Counted from the first letter of the stretch, positions 1 through 4,296 are shown. The stretch is 5,641 nucleotides of DNA from Minisyncoccota bacterium (GCA_023270095.1 JAGLSJ010000039.1:1-5641); one strand, 5' to 3'. The notes: a model not told the origin generated them from the letters alone. Made by a program: numbers and translations.

Positions 1-639
1 AATTATTGGCCGAGAGATATGATTTCGGACGATTCGATTATTTTTTGGAAATGTTATGTTTTGTATCATGGTGATTATTTTGTTCAGCCGATTTATCTGA
101 CAATTTCCCTTGACGCCGTTTTGGCAGAGAGTTATTTCAAGACGCTTGTAAATCAATATAAGCAACAAAGACGTTGGGCGTGGGGGATTGAAAATATTCC
201 GATAATTTATAGAGCATTTTTGAAAGATAAAAAGATTTCTTTATCAAGAAAAATTTCTCGAGGTTGGGAGGAGCTTGCGGGAAGAATTTCCTGGGGATTA
301 ATTCCTATTATTATTGCTTTTTTGGGTTGGTTTCCACTGATATTCGGAGGTGAACAGTTTAATCAAACTGTTTTAGCTTTAAATCTTCCAAGAGTTTTGG
401 GATATTTGATGACTTTTGCGATGGTTGGACTTTTGATTTCAATGTATATGTCTTTATTATTACTCCCACCACCTCCTTACAAAATGAATATATTTAAAAG
501 GTCGGTTATGGTTTTTCAATGGATACTTGCTCCGATTGTTGCAATTCCACTTGGCGCGCTTCCAATGATTGATGCGCAGACCAGAATGTTATTTGGAAAA
601 TATATGGAATTTTGGGTGACGAAGAAAGTGAGGAAATAA
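1..639 (+). CDS. Family 2 membrane glycosyltransferase, C-terminal part (5' end outside window)
   Basis: The reading frame is open from base 1, so the ATG at 19 is probably internal and the gene begins before the window; 212 codons are visible. Counting from base 1, an acidic DDS motif lies at residues 10-12 and a QQRRW sequence at 55-59, which fits the QxxRW acceptor/processivity motif of GT2 enzymes of the cellulose synthase/hyaluronan synthase type. After it come three probable membrane helices (about 97-116, 132-154 and 170-190), a run of four prolines at 156-159 and a basic C-terminus. Known for the family: a cytosolic GT-A domain transfers sugar from a nucleotide-sugar, and the membrane part anchors the enzyme or passes the product through the membrane. 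The N-terminal nucleotide-binding half is not visible, so donor and product cannot be assigned. The WecA-like gene at 1151 on the same strand fits an envelope-glycan neighbourhood, but a minus-strand gene separates them. Stop is TAA; no clear terminator follows. Confidence 0.85.
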   Translation, partial: NYWPRDMISDDSIIFWKCYVLYHGDYFVQPIYLTISLDAVLAESYFKTLVNQYKQQRRWAWGIENIPIIYRAFLKDKKISLSRKISRGWEELAGRISWGLIPIIIAFLGWFPLIFGGEQFNQTVLALNLPRVLGYLMTFAMVGLLISMYMSLLLLPPPPYKMNIFKRSVMVFQWILAPIVAIPLGALPMIDAQTRMLFGKYMEFWVTKKVRK

Positions 640-673
640 ATTAAATTGTTAAATTGATGTATTGTTTAAATTG

Positions 674-734
674 TGGAGTTCACTTTTAGAGTGTATTTTT
701 ACACTTGAATTTACAGGTTGAAACCTAAACTCCA
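674..734. repeat. REP-like palindromic element (copy 1)
   Basis: Outer arms TGGAGTT (674-680) and AACTCCA (728-734) are perfect reverse complements. Inside are small hairpins: an imperfect CACT/AGTG pair around TTTAG (681-693), a perfect GTGTA-TTTT-TACAC (691-704, overlapping the first), and GGTTGAAACC (716-725). The design of bracketing arms around small tetraloop-type hairpins is shared with the element at 2187-2256, which also begins TGGAGTTCA. This is the layout of REP/BIME sequences moved by REP-associated Y1 transposases. No such transposase is in the window, so mobilisation is inference. There is no T-tract, so it is unlikely to be a simple terminator. Confidence 0.6.
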
Positions 735-752
735 ATAATGAATATTTGGAAT

Positions 753-787
753 AAAAAATAGCCCAGAGTCAACGAGACGCTGGGCTA
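753..787 (-). terminator. Intrinsic terminator of the minus-strand gene at 811-1095
   Basis: TAGCCCAG (759-766) pairs perfectly with CTGGGCTA (780-787). After one A.G mismatch the stem continues with GTC/GAC around an AACGA loop. Read on the minus strand, the hairpin is followed directly by a T-run (complement of A753-758). It lies 23 bases beyond the stop codon of the small gene, which supports that gene being real and transcribed alone. Confidence 0.9.
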
Positions 788-810
788 GGTAATCCTTTGG
801 CATGTAATTA

Positions 811-1095
811 TTATTTCAATGCGAATTTAAACATTATTACTTCTTGATCGCTTCCTTTACAAACTGTTTTACTTGAGACTTGTTTGATAACTCCTTCTGC
901 TTCAAGCATCCCAAGAAGATGTTCAACATTTTCTTCGTCTTGTGTACCTATCTCATTACATATGTCTGGCATAGTTAAACCATTTTCATCTTTGCCAGCT
1001 TCTATTCCTTCATTTTTCTTTGCTTCTTTTCTTGCTTTGTCCTCTTCAAGAACAGCGATTATTTGTTTTTGTAGCTCTTCACATTCATCACTCAT
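811..1095 (-). CDS. Small winged-helix-like protein, possible transcription regulator
   Basis: This 94-residue protein is not a recognised named gene. Residues 1-37 are charged and probably helical (KQIIAVLEEDKARKEAKK...). Residues 39-70 read like a helix-turn-helix: LTMPDICNEIG, then ENVEHLLGMLEAEGVI as a candidate recognition helix. This is followed by two probable beta strands, VIKQVSSK and QEVIMFKFA, which would form the wing. That order fits small winged-helix domains of the MarR/ArsR/replication-initiator kind, but no catalytic or ligand residues are visible. The start is well fixed: GAGGAGGG lies 6 bases upstream (complement of 1102-1109), a sigma70-type promoter lies 35-62 bases upstream, and an intrinsic terminator follows the stop. 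It is a complete single-gene transcription unit, divergent from the WecA-like gene, so it could regulate that gene or itself. A role in DNA binding is inferred from the fold pattern only. Confidence 0.8.
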   Translation of the reverse strand: MSDECEELQKQIIAVLEEDKARKEAKKNEGIEAGKDENGLTMPDICNEIGTQDEENVEHLLGMLEAEGVIKQVSSKTVCKGSDQEVIMFKFALK

Positions 1096-1101
1096 GTTTG
1101 T

Positions 1102-1109
1102 CCCTCCTC
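1102..1109 (-). promoter_or_regulatory. Strong Shine-Dalgarno site of the winged-helix-like gene
   Basis: On the minus strand GAGGAGGG stands 6 bases before the ATG at 1095. It is notable because none of the long genes with a visible start (1151, 2916, 4035) has a comparable site; the only other strong one belongs to the mini-ORF at 2758. Confidence 0.85.
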
Positions 1110-1129
1110 GGGTGTATATAAGTAATTTA

Positions 1130-1157
1130 ATTCTATCAAATCACATAATTATGTCAA
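1130..1157 (-). promoter_or_regulatory. Sigma70-type promoter of the winged-helix-like gene
   Basis: On the minus strand a consensus -35 TTGACA (complement of 1152-1157) is separated by 16 bases from a -10 TAGAAT (complement of 1130-1135; one mismatch to TATAAT). Transcription would start near 1123, giving a leader of about 28 nt that contains the Shine-Dalgarno site. The -35 box overlaps the first codons of the divergent gene starting at 1151, so binding of polymerase here could interfere with transcription of that gene. Confidence 0.75.
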
Positions 1158-2167
1158 ATTTAGCCTTATATATCAAACCATTTTTATCCGCTTTTATTTT
1201 CAGTCTTGTTTTTACAAGGGCACTTATTTTATTTGGAAATAAGTATTTCTTAAATCAAAAGAAAAATAAAACTCGTTTTGGGGGAGTGGCGATTGTCGTT
1301 TCTTTTTTACTGGCAATATTTTTTAGCGGTGATTTGGTTTTTGATAGCTTGAAATGGGGGATTGTAATTTCTGCTATAGTGATTTTATTTTTCGGTATAT
1401 ATGATGATTTGAAAAATGTGAGTTGGAAAAAGCAATTAATGGGACAGGTACTAGTTGCCTTGATTATGATTTATGCGGGTCTTCAAGTTGATTATATTGC
1501 CAATCCATTCGGAGGAGCGGAATTTCGGTTGGATATTCTGAATGGTCAAATTTTTGGATTTTCATTTTTAGTTTTTGGCTCTTTGTTTATTTTGTTTTGG
1601 ATTGTTGGCCTGATGAACGCGATGAATTGGCTGGACGGACTCGACGGCCTTTCTGGCGGAGTTGGTTTTATCGGTGCAATGACGATGTTTTTTTTGAGTA
1701 TATCTGCTTTGGTAAATCAACCGCCACTCGGAATTCTGGCAATTGTTTTTGCAGGATCAATTTTGGGATTTTTGGTTTTTAATTTCTCTTCTGCTAAAAT
1801 ATTTATGGGAACAAGTGGTTCAATGTTCTTGGGGTTTATGTTGGCAGTTTTGGCTATATTTTCTGGCGGAAAAATTGCAACAGCTTTTCTCGTTTTAGGC
1901 TTTCCAATTCTTGATACGGTATTTGTGGTTATTTCTCGCATTAAAAATGGAAATTCGCCATTTCAAGGAGATGCGAGTCATTTTCATTATCGATTACTTC
2001 GCGCAGGATGGTCGCAGAAGAAAGTGGTTTTGTTTATCTATTTAATCTGTTTCGCTTTTGGATTTTCCGCGCTGGTCTTTGGAAGCGTGGGCAAGATAAT
2101 ATCATTTTTTGTTTTGTTTTTGATTATGCTTGGAATAAATTATTTCTTGGTGTTGGAGAAAAAGTAG
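1151..2167 (+). CDS. WecA/TagO/MraY-family polyprenyl-phosphate sugar-1-phosphate transferase
   Basis: The 338-residue protein is a polytopic membrane enzyme of the PNPT family. Such enzymes move a HexNAc-1-phosphate (or MurNAc-pentapeptide phosphate) from a UDP-sugar to undecaprenyl phosphate, the first lipid-linked step of wall or surface glycan synthesis. Visible motifs: KTRFGGVAI (40-48), the DD pair at 85-86 (IYDDLKN), NAMNWLDGLDGL (156-167), FMGTSGSMFLGF (218-229) and SHFHYRL (276-282). The many hydrophobic segments fit 10-11 helices. Short periplasmic loops and the lack of MraY's HHH favour the WecA/TagO branch over MraY. Odd points: the usual FMGD aspartate is T221 (codon ACA), and the usual HxHH is HFHY. 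The frame is open up to 884, but that stretch is antisense to the winged-helix-like gene and has no family similarity; ATG 1151 is the first start that gives a normal N-terminus. No Shine-Dalgarno sequence precedes it. Substrate is not determinable from sequence. Confidence 0.9.
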   Translation: MSNLALYIKPFLSAFIFSLVFTRALILFGNKYFLNQKKNKTRFGGVAIVVSFLLAIFFSGDLVFDSLKWGIVISAIVILFFGIYDDLKNVSWKKQLMGQVLVALIMIYAGLQVDYIANPFGGAEFRLDILNGQIFGFSFLVFGSLFILFWIVGLMNAMNWLDGLDGLSGGVGFIGAMTMFFLSISALVNQPPLGILAIVFAGSILGFLVFNFSSAKIFMGTSGSMFLGFMLAVLAIFSGGKIATAFLVLGFPILDTVFVVISRIKNGNSPFQGDASHFHYRLLRAGWSQKKVVLFIYLICFAFGFSALVFGSVGKIISFFVLFLIMLGINYFLVLEKK

Positions 2168-2186
2168 GTGGAGAGTGGGAAGCAAT

Positions 2187-2256
2187 TGGAGTTCAGACTT
2201 TAGTCTGTGAGAATTATATTTACATCGACTAACTTCACTCTAAAGAGTGACCTCCA
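2187..2256. repeat. REP-like palindromic element (copy 2)
   Basis: Outer arms TGGAGTT (2187-2193) and ACCTCCA (2250-2256) pair with one G.T. Just inside each arm is a perfect 5-bp hairpin with a 4-base loop: CAGAC-TTTA-GTCTG (2194-2207) and CACTC-TAAA-GAGTG (2236-2249). The loops are complementary to each other. It begins TGGAGTTCA like the element at 674 and lies 19 bases after the WecA-like stop codon. The layout suggests a REP doublet. It may also stabilise the 3' end of the upstream mRNA, which has no obvious terminator; that role is inference. Confidence 0.65.
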
Positions 2257-2275
2257 AATCTATATAAACATCCTC

Positions 2276-2385
2276 TGTTATTCCGAGTGACGATAGGAGT
2301 CGAGGAATTTCTCTTTGTCACATAGAATTGTAATATCTTACTAAATGAGTTTTAGAGCGATTCCTCCACTTCGGTCGGAATGACA
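2276..2385. repeat. Dispersed palindromic repeat, copy A
   Basis: A 110-bp imperfect inverted repeat: the left arm starts TGTTATTCCGAG and contains GAGGAAT; the right arm contains ATTCCTC and ends CGGAATGACA. Outer and inner blocks pair well (TGT-ATTCCGA with TCGGAATGACA, and CGAGGAAT with ATTCCTCC). It shares the ends and the outline (TGTYATT..., ...ATGACA) with copies B (3296-3397) and C (4098-4199) but is clearly more diverged from them than they are from each other. Small palindromes of this TCATTCCGAG...GGAATGAC kind are scattered in many bacterial genomes; this looks like a non-autonomous MITE-like element. Confidence 0.7.
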
Positions 2386-2396
2386 GGGAGTTATTA

Positions 2397-2425
2397 TTGA
2401 CATGCAGATAAATAATTGATAAAAT
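2397..2425 (+). promoter_or_regulatory. Near-consensus sigma70-type promoter for the candidate RNA
   Basis: TTGACA (2397-2402), a spacer of exactly 17 bases, then TAAAAT (2420-2425), one mismatch from TATAAT. Start expected near 2432. No long ORF follows within 480 bases, so the promoter appears to drive a non-coding transcript. It begins 11 bases after repeat copy A ends. Confidence 0.75.
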
Positions 2426-2431
2426 TTGATT

Positions 2432-2667
2432 ATTATGGTATCTGCCATAACTGGTCTATAGTTGAGATCAACAGGCTTTTATAATTAGAGAGTAGACATG
2501 TTAAATGAATCTAGTTATATCACATTGTAGTAAGATGAAACTTTACGATGACCAGCGTTTTTGAGAGTTTTCTCTTTGCTAGAACACTCGGTGAGTAGAT
2601 TCTGCTTCTATGGAAACCGCAGGAGTTAGTCAAGATAAAATAATATCTATAGGGCTGCTCCTTTTTT
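2432..2667 (+). ncRNA. Candidate independent structured RNA, about 236 nt, unknown family
   Basis: Boundaries come from a near-consensus promoter (2397-2425) and an intrinsic terminator ending in T6 at 2667. No ORF longer than 10 codons with a start signal lies inside. Visible pairings: a 5' hairpin TTATGG/CCATAA near 2433-2450; CTGGTC (2451-2456) with GACCAG (2550-2555) closing a domain of about 100 nt; inside it GTTG-AGAT-CAAC (2461-2472); then AGAG-TTTT-CTCT (2564-2575); then TTCTGC with GCAGGA leading into the terminator. I do not recognise it. tmRNA lacks support (no alanine-tRNA ends, no tag ORF), RNase P RNA lacks its conserved core, the SRP RNA GGAAG-type tip is absent, and there is no 6S-type closing of 5' with 3' ends. 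It could also be a riboregulator acting in trans, or a terminated leader relic in front of rplU. Confidence 0.55.
2622..2667 (+). terminator. Intrinsic terminator of the candidate RNA
   Basis: GGAG (2622-2625) pairs with CTCC (2658-2661). After a small internal loop AGTC (2628-2631) pairs with GGCT (2653-2656, one G.T), then AGATA (2633-2637) with TATCT (2644-2648) around an AAATAA loop. T6 (2662-2667) follows immediately. The stem is interrupted but the geometry, with a G+C base directly before the T-run, is typical. Confidence 0.65.
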
Positions 2668-2692
2668 AAATATAAGATTTTGTTTCATGATA

Positions 2693-2721
2693 TTGACATA
2701 AATCCAATCAGTTGCTATATT
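2693..2721 (+). promoter_or_regulatory. Near-consensus promoter of rplU
   Basis: TTGACA (2693-2698), 17-base spacer, TATATT (2716-2721). Start expected near 2728, about 188 nt ahead of the rplU ATG, so the transcript carries a long leader. It lies only 26 bases after the T-run that ends the upstream RNA, giving two tandem units with the same promoter geometry. Confidence 0.75.
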
Positions 2722-2757
2722 ATAAAGGTTAACAGAAGAGGGAGGTGAGAAAAAGAT

Positions 2758-2790
2758 ATGATAGTTATTGCAGGTATTTCAGCAAAATAG
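2758..2790 (+). CDS. Possible 10-residue leader peptide ahead of rplU
   Basis: ATG (2758) to TAG (2788-2790) encodes MIVIAGISAK. The reason to list such a short ORF is its signal: GGGAGGTGA (2740-2748) ends 9 bases before the ATG, one of the two strongest ribosome binding sites in the window, and the expected transcript start is only about 30 bases upstream. rplU itself has no such site. The stop codon is followed by GCGTAATGATT and the alternative hairpins of the leader, so ribosome passage could influence folding. The peptide shows no run of one amino acid, which makes classic attenuation by charged tRNA unlikely. Translation is inferred. Confidence 0.4.
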   Translation: MIVIAGISAK

Positions 2791-2833
2791 CGTAATGATT
2801 ATTTTTGGCTATTGTATCGCTGACGAACAATAT

Positions 2834-2869
2834 AGCTAGCTTGGGAGGGGAATAAATAAAAAGCTAGCT
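2834..2869 (+). other. Perfect 9-bp hairpin with Shine-Dalgarno-like loop
   Basis: AGCTAGCTT (2834-2842) pairs perfectly with AAGCTAGCT (2861-2869). The 18-base loop begins GGGAGGGG (2843-2850), which resembles an anti-16S pairing site but is not followed by a start codon at normal distance; the next ATG is the rplU start, 65 bases on. It could be a ribosome standby site or a protein-binding loop. The T6 at 2886 is 16 bases beyond the stem, too far for an ordinary terminator. Confidence 0.6.
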
Positions 2870-2915
2870 CAATTACTCAAAAAAGTTTTTTAAACATATA
2901 AATTAATAAAATATC

Positions 2916-3233
2916 ATGATTGCAGTTATAAAAACAGGTGGGAAGCAATATAAGGTTTCTCCAAAAGACAAGATTCGAGTTGAAAAGCTTGAAGGTGAAG
3001 AAGGTGCAAAGATTGTTTTTGATCAAGTACTTTTAGTATCTTCGGAAGATGCTAAAGATATAAATTTTGGCGATCCAATAATCAAAAGCGCTAAAGTTGA
3101 AGCAACAATTTTGAGACAGGCAAGAGGAAAAAAGGTTGAAATTGTGAAACACAAAGCAAAGAAAAGATATAATGTGAAAAGAGGACACAGACAATATTTT
3201 ACAGAAGTTGAAATTGAAAAAATTGTAGCATAA
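2916..3233 (+). CDS. rplU: 50S ribosomal protein L21
   Basis: The 105-residue protein has the usual length of bacterial L21, a 23S rRNA-binding protein of the large subunit. Family signatures are present from end to end: N-terminal IAVIKTGGKQYKV (2-14), the beta-barrel segment with VEKLEGEEG (22-30) and FDQVLLV (35-41), FGDP (51-54), and the basic RNA-binding C-terminal part RGKKVEIVKHKAKKRYNVKRGHRQ (70-93) ending in the TEVEIEKI strand. The protein is rich in lysine. The ATG at 2916 gives the canonical N-terminus; it has no Shine-Dalgarno sequence, only A/T-rich bases before it. In most bacteria rpmA (L27) follows rplU in one operon; here a terminator and a convergent gene follow, so rplU is transcribed alone. 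Regulation probably acts through the long leader upstream. Confidence 0.97.
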   Translation: MIAVIKTGGKQYKVSPKDKIRVEKLEGEEGAKIVFDQVLLVSSEDAKDINFGDPIIKSAKVEATILRQARGKKVEIVKHKAKKRYNVKRGHRQYFTEVEIEKIVA

Positions 3234-3250
3234 AAATATATTTCAGATAT

Positions 3251-3280
3251 AAAAAATACCGTCATCGAGGCGGTTTTTTT
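3251..3280 (+). terminator. Bidirectional intrinsic terminator between rplU and recR
   Basis: ACCGTC (3258-3263) pairs with GGCGGT (3269-3274, one G.T) around an ATCGA loop. T6 follows on the plus strand (3275-3280), and A6 precedes (3251-3256), which gives a T-run on the minus strand too. It ends rplU from the left 24 bases after its stop codon, and can end recR transcripts from the right after they pass repeat copy B. Confidence 0.88.
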
Positions 3281-3295
3281 GTTTGATAATTACTT

Positions 3296-3397
3296 TGTTA
3301 TTTCGTGGGAGTGATAGCGACGAGAAATCTATAAATATAATTTAGCTCATTTATTATATTCTCAGATCTCTCAATCGTACCTCGTTTCGAGATGACA
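3296..3397. repeat. Dispersed palindromic repeat, copy B
   Basis: A 102-bp imperfect palindrome running from TGTTATTTCGTGG to TCGAGATGACA, with GAGAAATCT (3322-3330) facing AGATCTCTC (3364-3372) in the centre. It is the same length as copy C at 4098-4199, in the same orientation, and differs at 7 positions by my hand alignment (about 93% identical), including the A/T-rich middle, so the whole element was copied. It lies in the 3' untranslated region of recR. Confidence 0.85.
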
Positions 3398-3441
3398 TTT
3401 AGTAGTATTTTGTAATTTAAAGTTATTAAATTTTATTATTT

Positions 3442-4035
3442 TTAGCACTCCTTTCTCGTTTCAAGAGCATTGATAATCGTCATTTGATCAGCATATTCCA
3501 AATCGCTACCTGTAGAGAGTCCTCGTCCGAGGCGAGTAATTTTTATGTTATATGGCTTTATAATTTTGACAAGATATAAAGCAGTAGTTTCTCCTTCAGT
3601 ATTTGGGTTGGTTGCAATTATTATTTCTTTAATTTCTTTTTCTTTGATTTTTTTGATTAATTCTTTGATTTTGAGTGTGTCTGGACCGTTTCCTTCTCCT
3701 AGTTGAATTGTTCCTCCAAGGACATGATAGTGACCATTAAATTGTTTTGTATTTTCAATTGCAGGAATATTTATAGCTTCCTCTATGATGCAGATAATTG
3801 CACTATCTCTTTTCTCGTTTGAACAAAATTCGCATAAATTATCTTCTGATATATTGAAACAGTTTTTACATACAGTTGTTTCATTTTTGAGTTCTAGAAT
3901 TGCATTACCAAAAAGTTCTAATTCATAGTCAGATTTTCGAAGTAAATTAAAAGCAAATCGAGCCGCTGCCTTTGGCCCGATTCCTGGTAATTTGGCAAAT
4001 TCTTTGATTAAGTTTTCGATTGGCTTGGGATACAT
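3442..4035 (-). CDS. recR: Recombination mediator protein RecR
   Basis: The 197-residue protein matches full-length RecR (usually about 200). RecR works with RecO, and in some species RecF, to load RecA on SSB-coated gaps. Domains in order: helix-hairpin-helix with LPGIGPKAAARFAF (16-29); a zinc site C56-x2-C59 and C68-x2-C71; a Toprim domain with CIIEE (82-86), GHYHVLGGTI (101-110) and IIIATNPNTEGETTALYL (138-155); and the C-terminal TRLGRGLSTGSDLEYAD (167-183), which carries the Walker-like conserved segment. A small variation: the usual ISPLDG after the GHYHVLGG is TIQLGEG. The ATG at 4035 gives the expected N-terminus (the helix-hairpin-helix begins at residue 16) but lacks a visible Shine-Dalgarno site. 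dnaB lies upstream on the same strand, 300 bases away across two repeats, so co-transcription is uncertain. Confidence 0.97.
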   Translation of the reverse strand: MYPKPIENLIKEFAKLPGIGPKAAARFAFNLLRKSDYELELFGNAILELKNETTVCKNCFNISEDNLCEFCSNEKRDSAIICIIEEAINIPAIENTKQFNGHYHVLGGTIQLGEGNGPDTLKIKELIKKIKEKEIKEIIIATNPNTEGETTALYLVKIIKPYNIKITRLGRGLSTGSDLEYADQMTIINALETRKEC

Positions 4036-4097
4036 AAGAGTGGTTAAAGTGAAAAAAGTATAAAGCTTTAATTGTATTGAATTAAAAAATAATAAAT

Positions 4098-4199
4098 TGT
4101 CATTTCGTGGGAGTGATAACGACGAGAAATCTATAAATATAATTTATCTCATTTATTTTATTTTCAGATCTCTCAATCATACCTCATTTCGAGATGACA
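4098..4199. repeat. Dispersed palindromic repeat, copy C
   Basis: A 102-bp imperfect palindrome from TGTCATTTCGTGG to TCGAGATGACA, a near-copy of copy B (3296-3397) in the same orientation. The outer ends TGTCAT/ATGACA are perfectly complementary here, whereas copy B has a T at position 4. It sits 62 bases upstream of the recR start codon, inside the probable recR leader, and together with copy B brackets recR. Confidence 0.85.
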
Positions 4200-4268
4200 A
4201 TCTGATAGAGTTTTGAATGTGGGTAAAATAAACTATAAAATAAAATTTTAAAAAGAATGCTGAATTGT

Positions 4269-4296
4269 TTTATAATCTAGTTTTACAAGACTTCAA
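4269..4296 (-). promoter_or_regulatory. Possible recR promoter
   Basis: On the minus strand TTGAAG (complement of 4291-4296) is followed after 16 bases by TATAAA (complement of 4269-4274). The -35 matches consensus at 4 of 6 bases and the -10 at 5 of 6. The -35 overlaps the edge of the small palindrome at 4294-4333. In such A/T-rich DNA similar -10 boxes are common, so this is tentative. Confidence 0.35.

Larger units (their letters stand above)
2728..2915 (+). promoter_or_regulatory. Long structured 5' leader of rplU, candidate autoregulatory element
   Basis: About 188 nt lie between the predicted start and the L21 start codon. In order: a strong ribosome binding site and a 10-codon ORF (2758-2790); GCTATTGT (2808-2815) that can pair, with a 2-base bulge, with ACAATATAGC (2827-2836); a perfect 9-bp hairpin (2834-2869) that shares bases 2834-2836 with the previous stem; and A6-G-T6 (2879-2891). 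No Shine-Dalgarno site is near the rplU start. Known context: L21 leaders that bind the ribosomal protein are described in Firmicutes (Rfam L21 leader family). Whether this leader is related cannot be judged by eye, but length, overlapping stems and the gene downstream suggest feedback control. Confidence 0.5.

Noticed and set aside
884..1150. Upstream 89-codon extension of the WecA-like reading frame
   Set aside because: It is antisense to the well-supported minus-strand gene 811-1095, is serine-rich without family similarity, and crosses that gene's promoter and ribosome binding site. ATG 1151 gives the normal N-terminus.
2008..2232. 74-codon plus-strand frame over the end of the WecA-like gene
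   Set aside because: Shadow of the real gene in another frame; it runs into the REP-like element and has no start signal.
2498..2530. Ten-codon ORF (MLNESSYITL) inside the candidate RNA
   Set aside because: No Shine-Dalgarno site and no resemblance to a tmRNA tag; it lies within a region that can pair, so it is probably chance.
2432..2667. Identity as T-box, tmRNA, RNase P RNA, SRP RNA or group I intron
   Set aside because: Short look-alikes exist (for example GGAAACCGCAGG, GAGAGTAGA), but the conserved cores of these families are not present in order.
2758..2790. Mini-ORF as a broken duplicate of the rplU start (ATTGCAG-TAT shared)
   Set aside because: The match is about 11 bases, out of frame relative to the two starts, and does not extend.
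3023..3265. 80-codon minus-strand frame over rplU
   Set aside because: Antisense shadow of a certain ribosomal protein gene, running through its terminator.
2276..4199. CRISPR array formed by the three palindromic repeats
   Set aside because: Repeats are about 100 bp, few, irregularly spaced and separated by genes; no spacers or cas genes.
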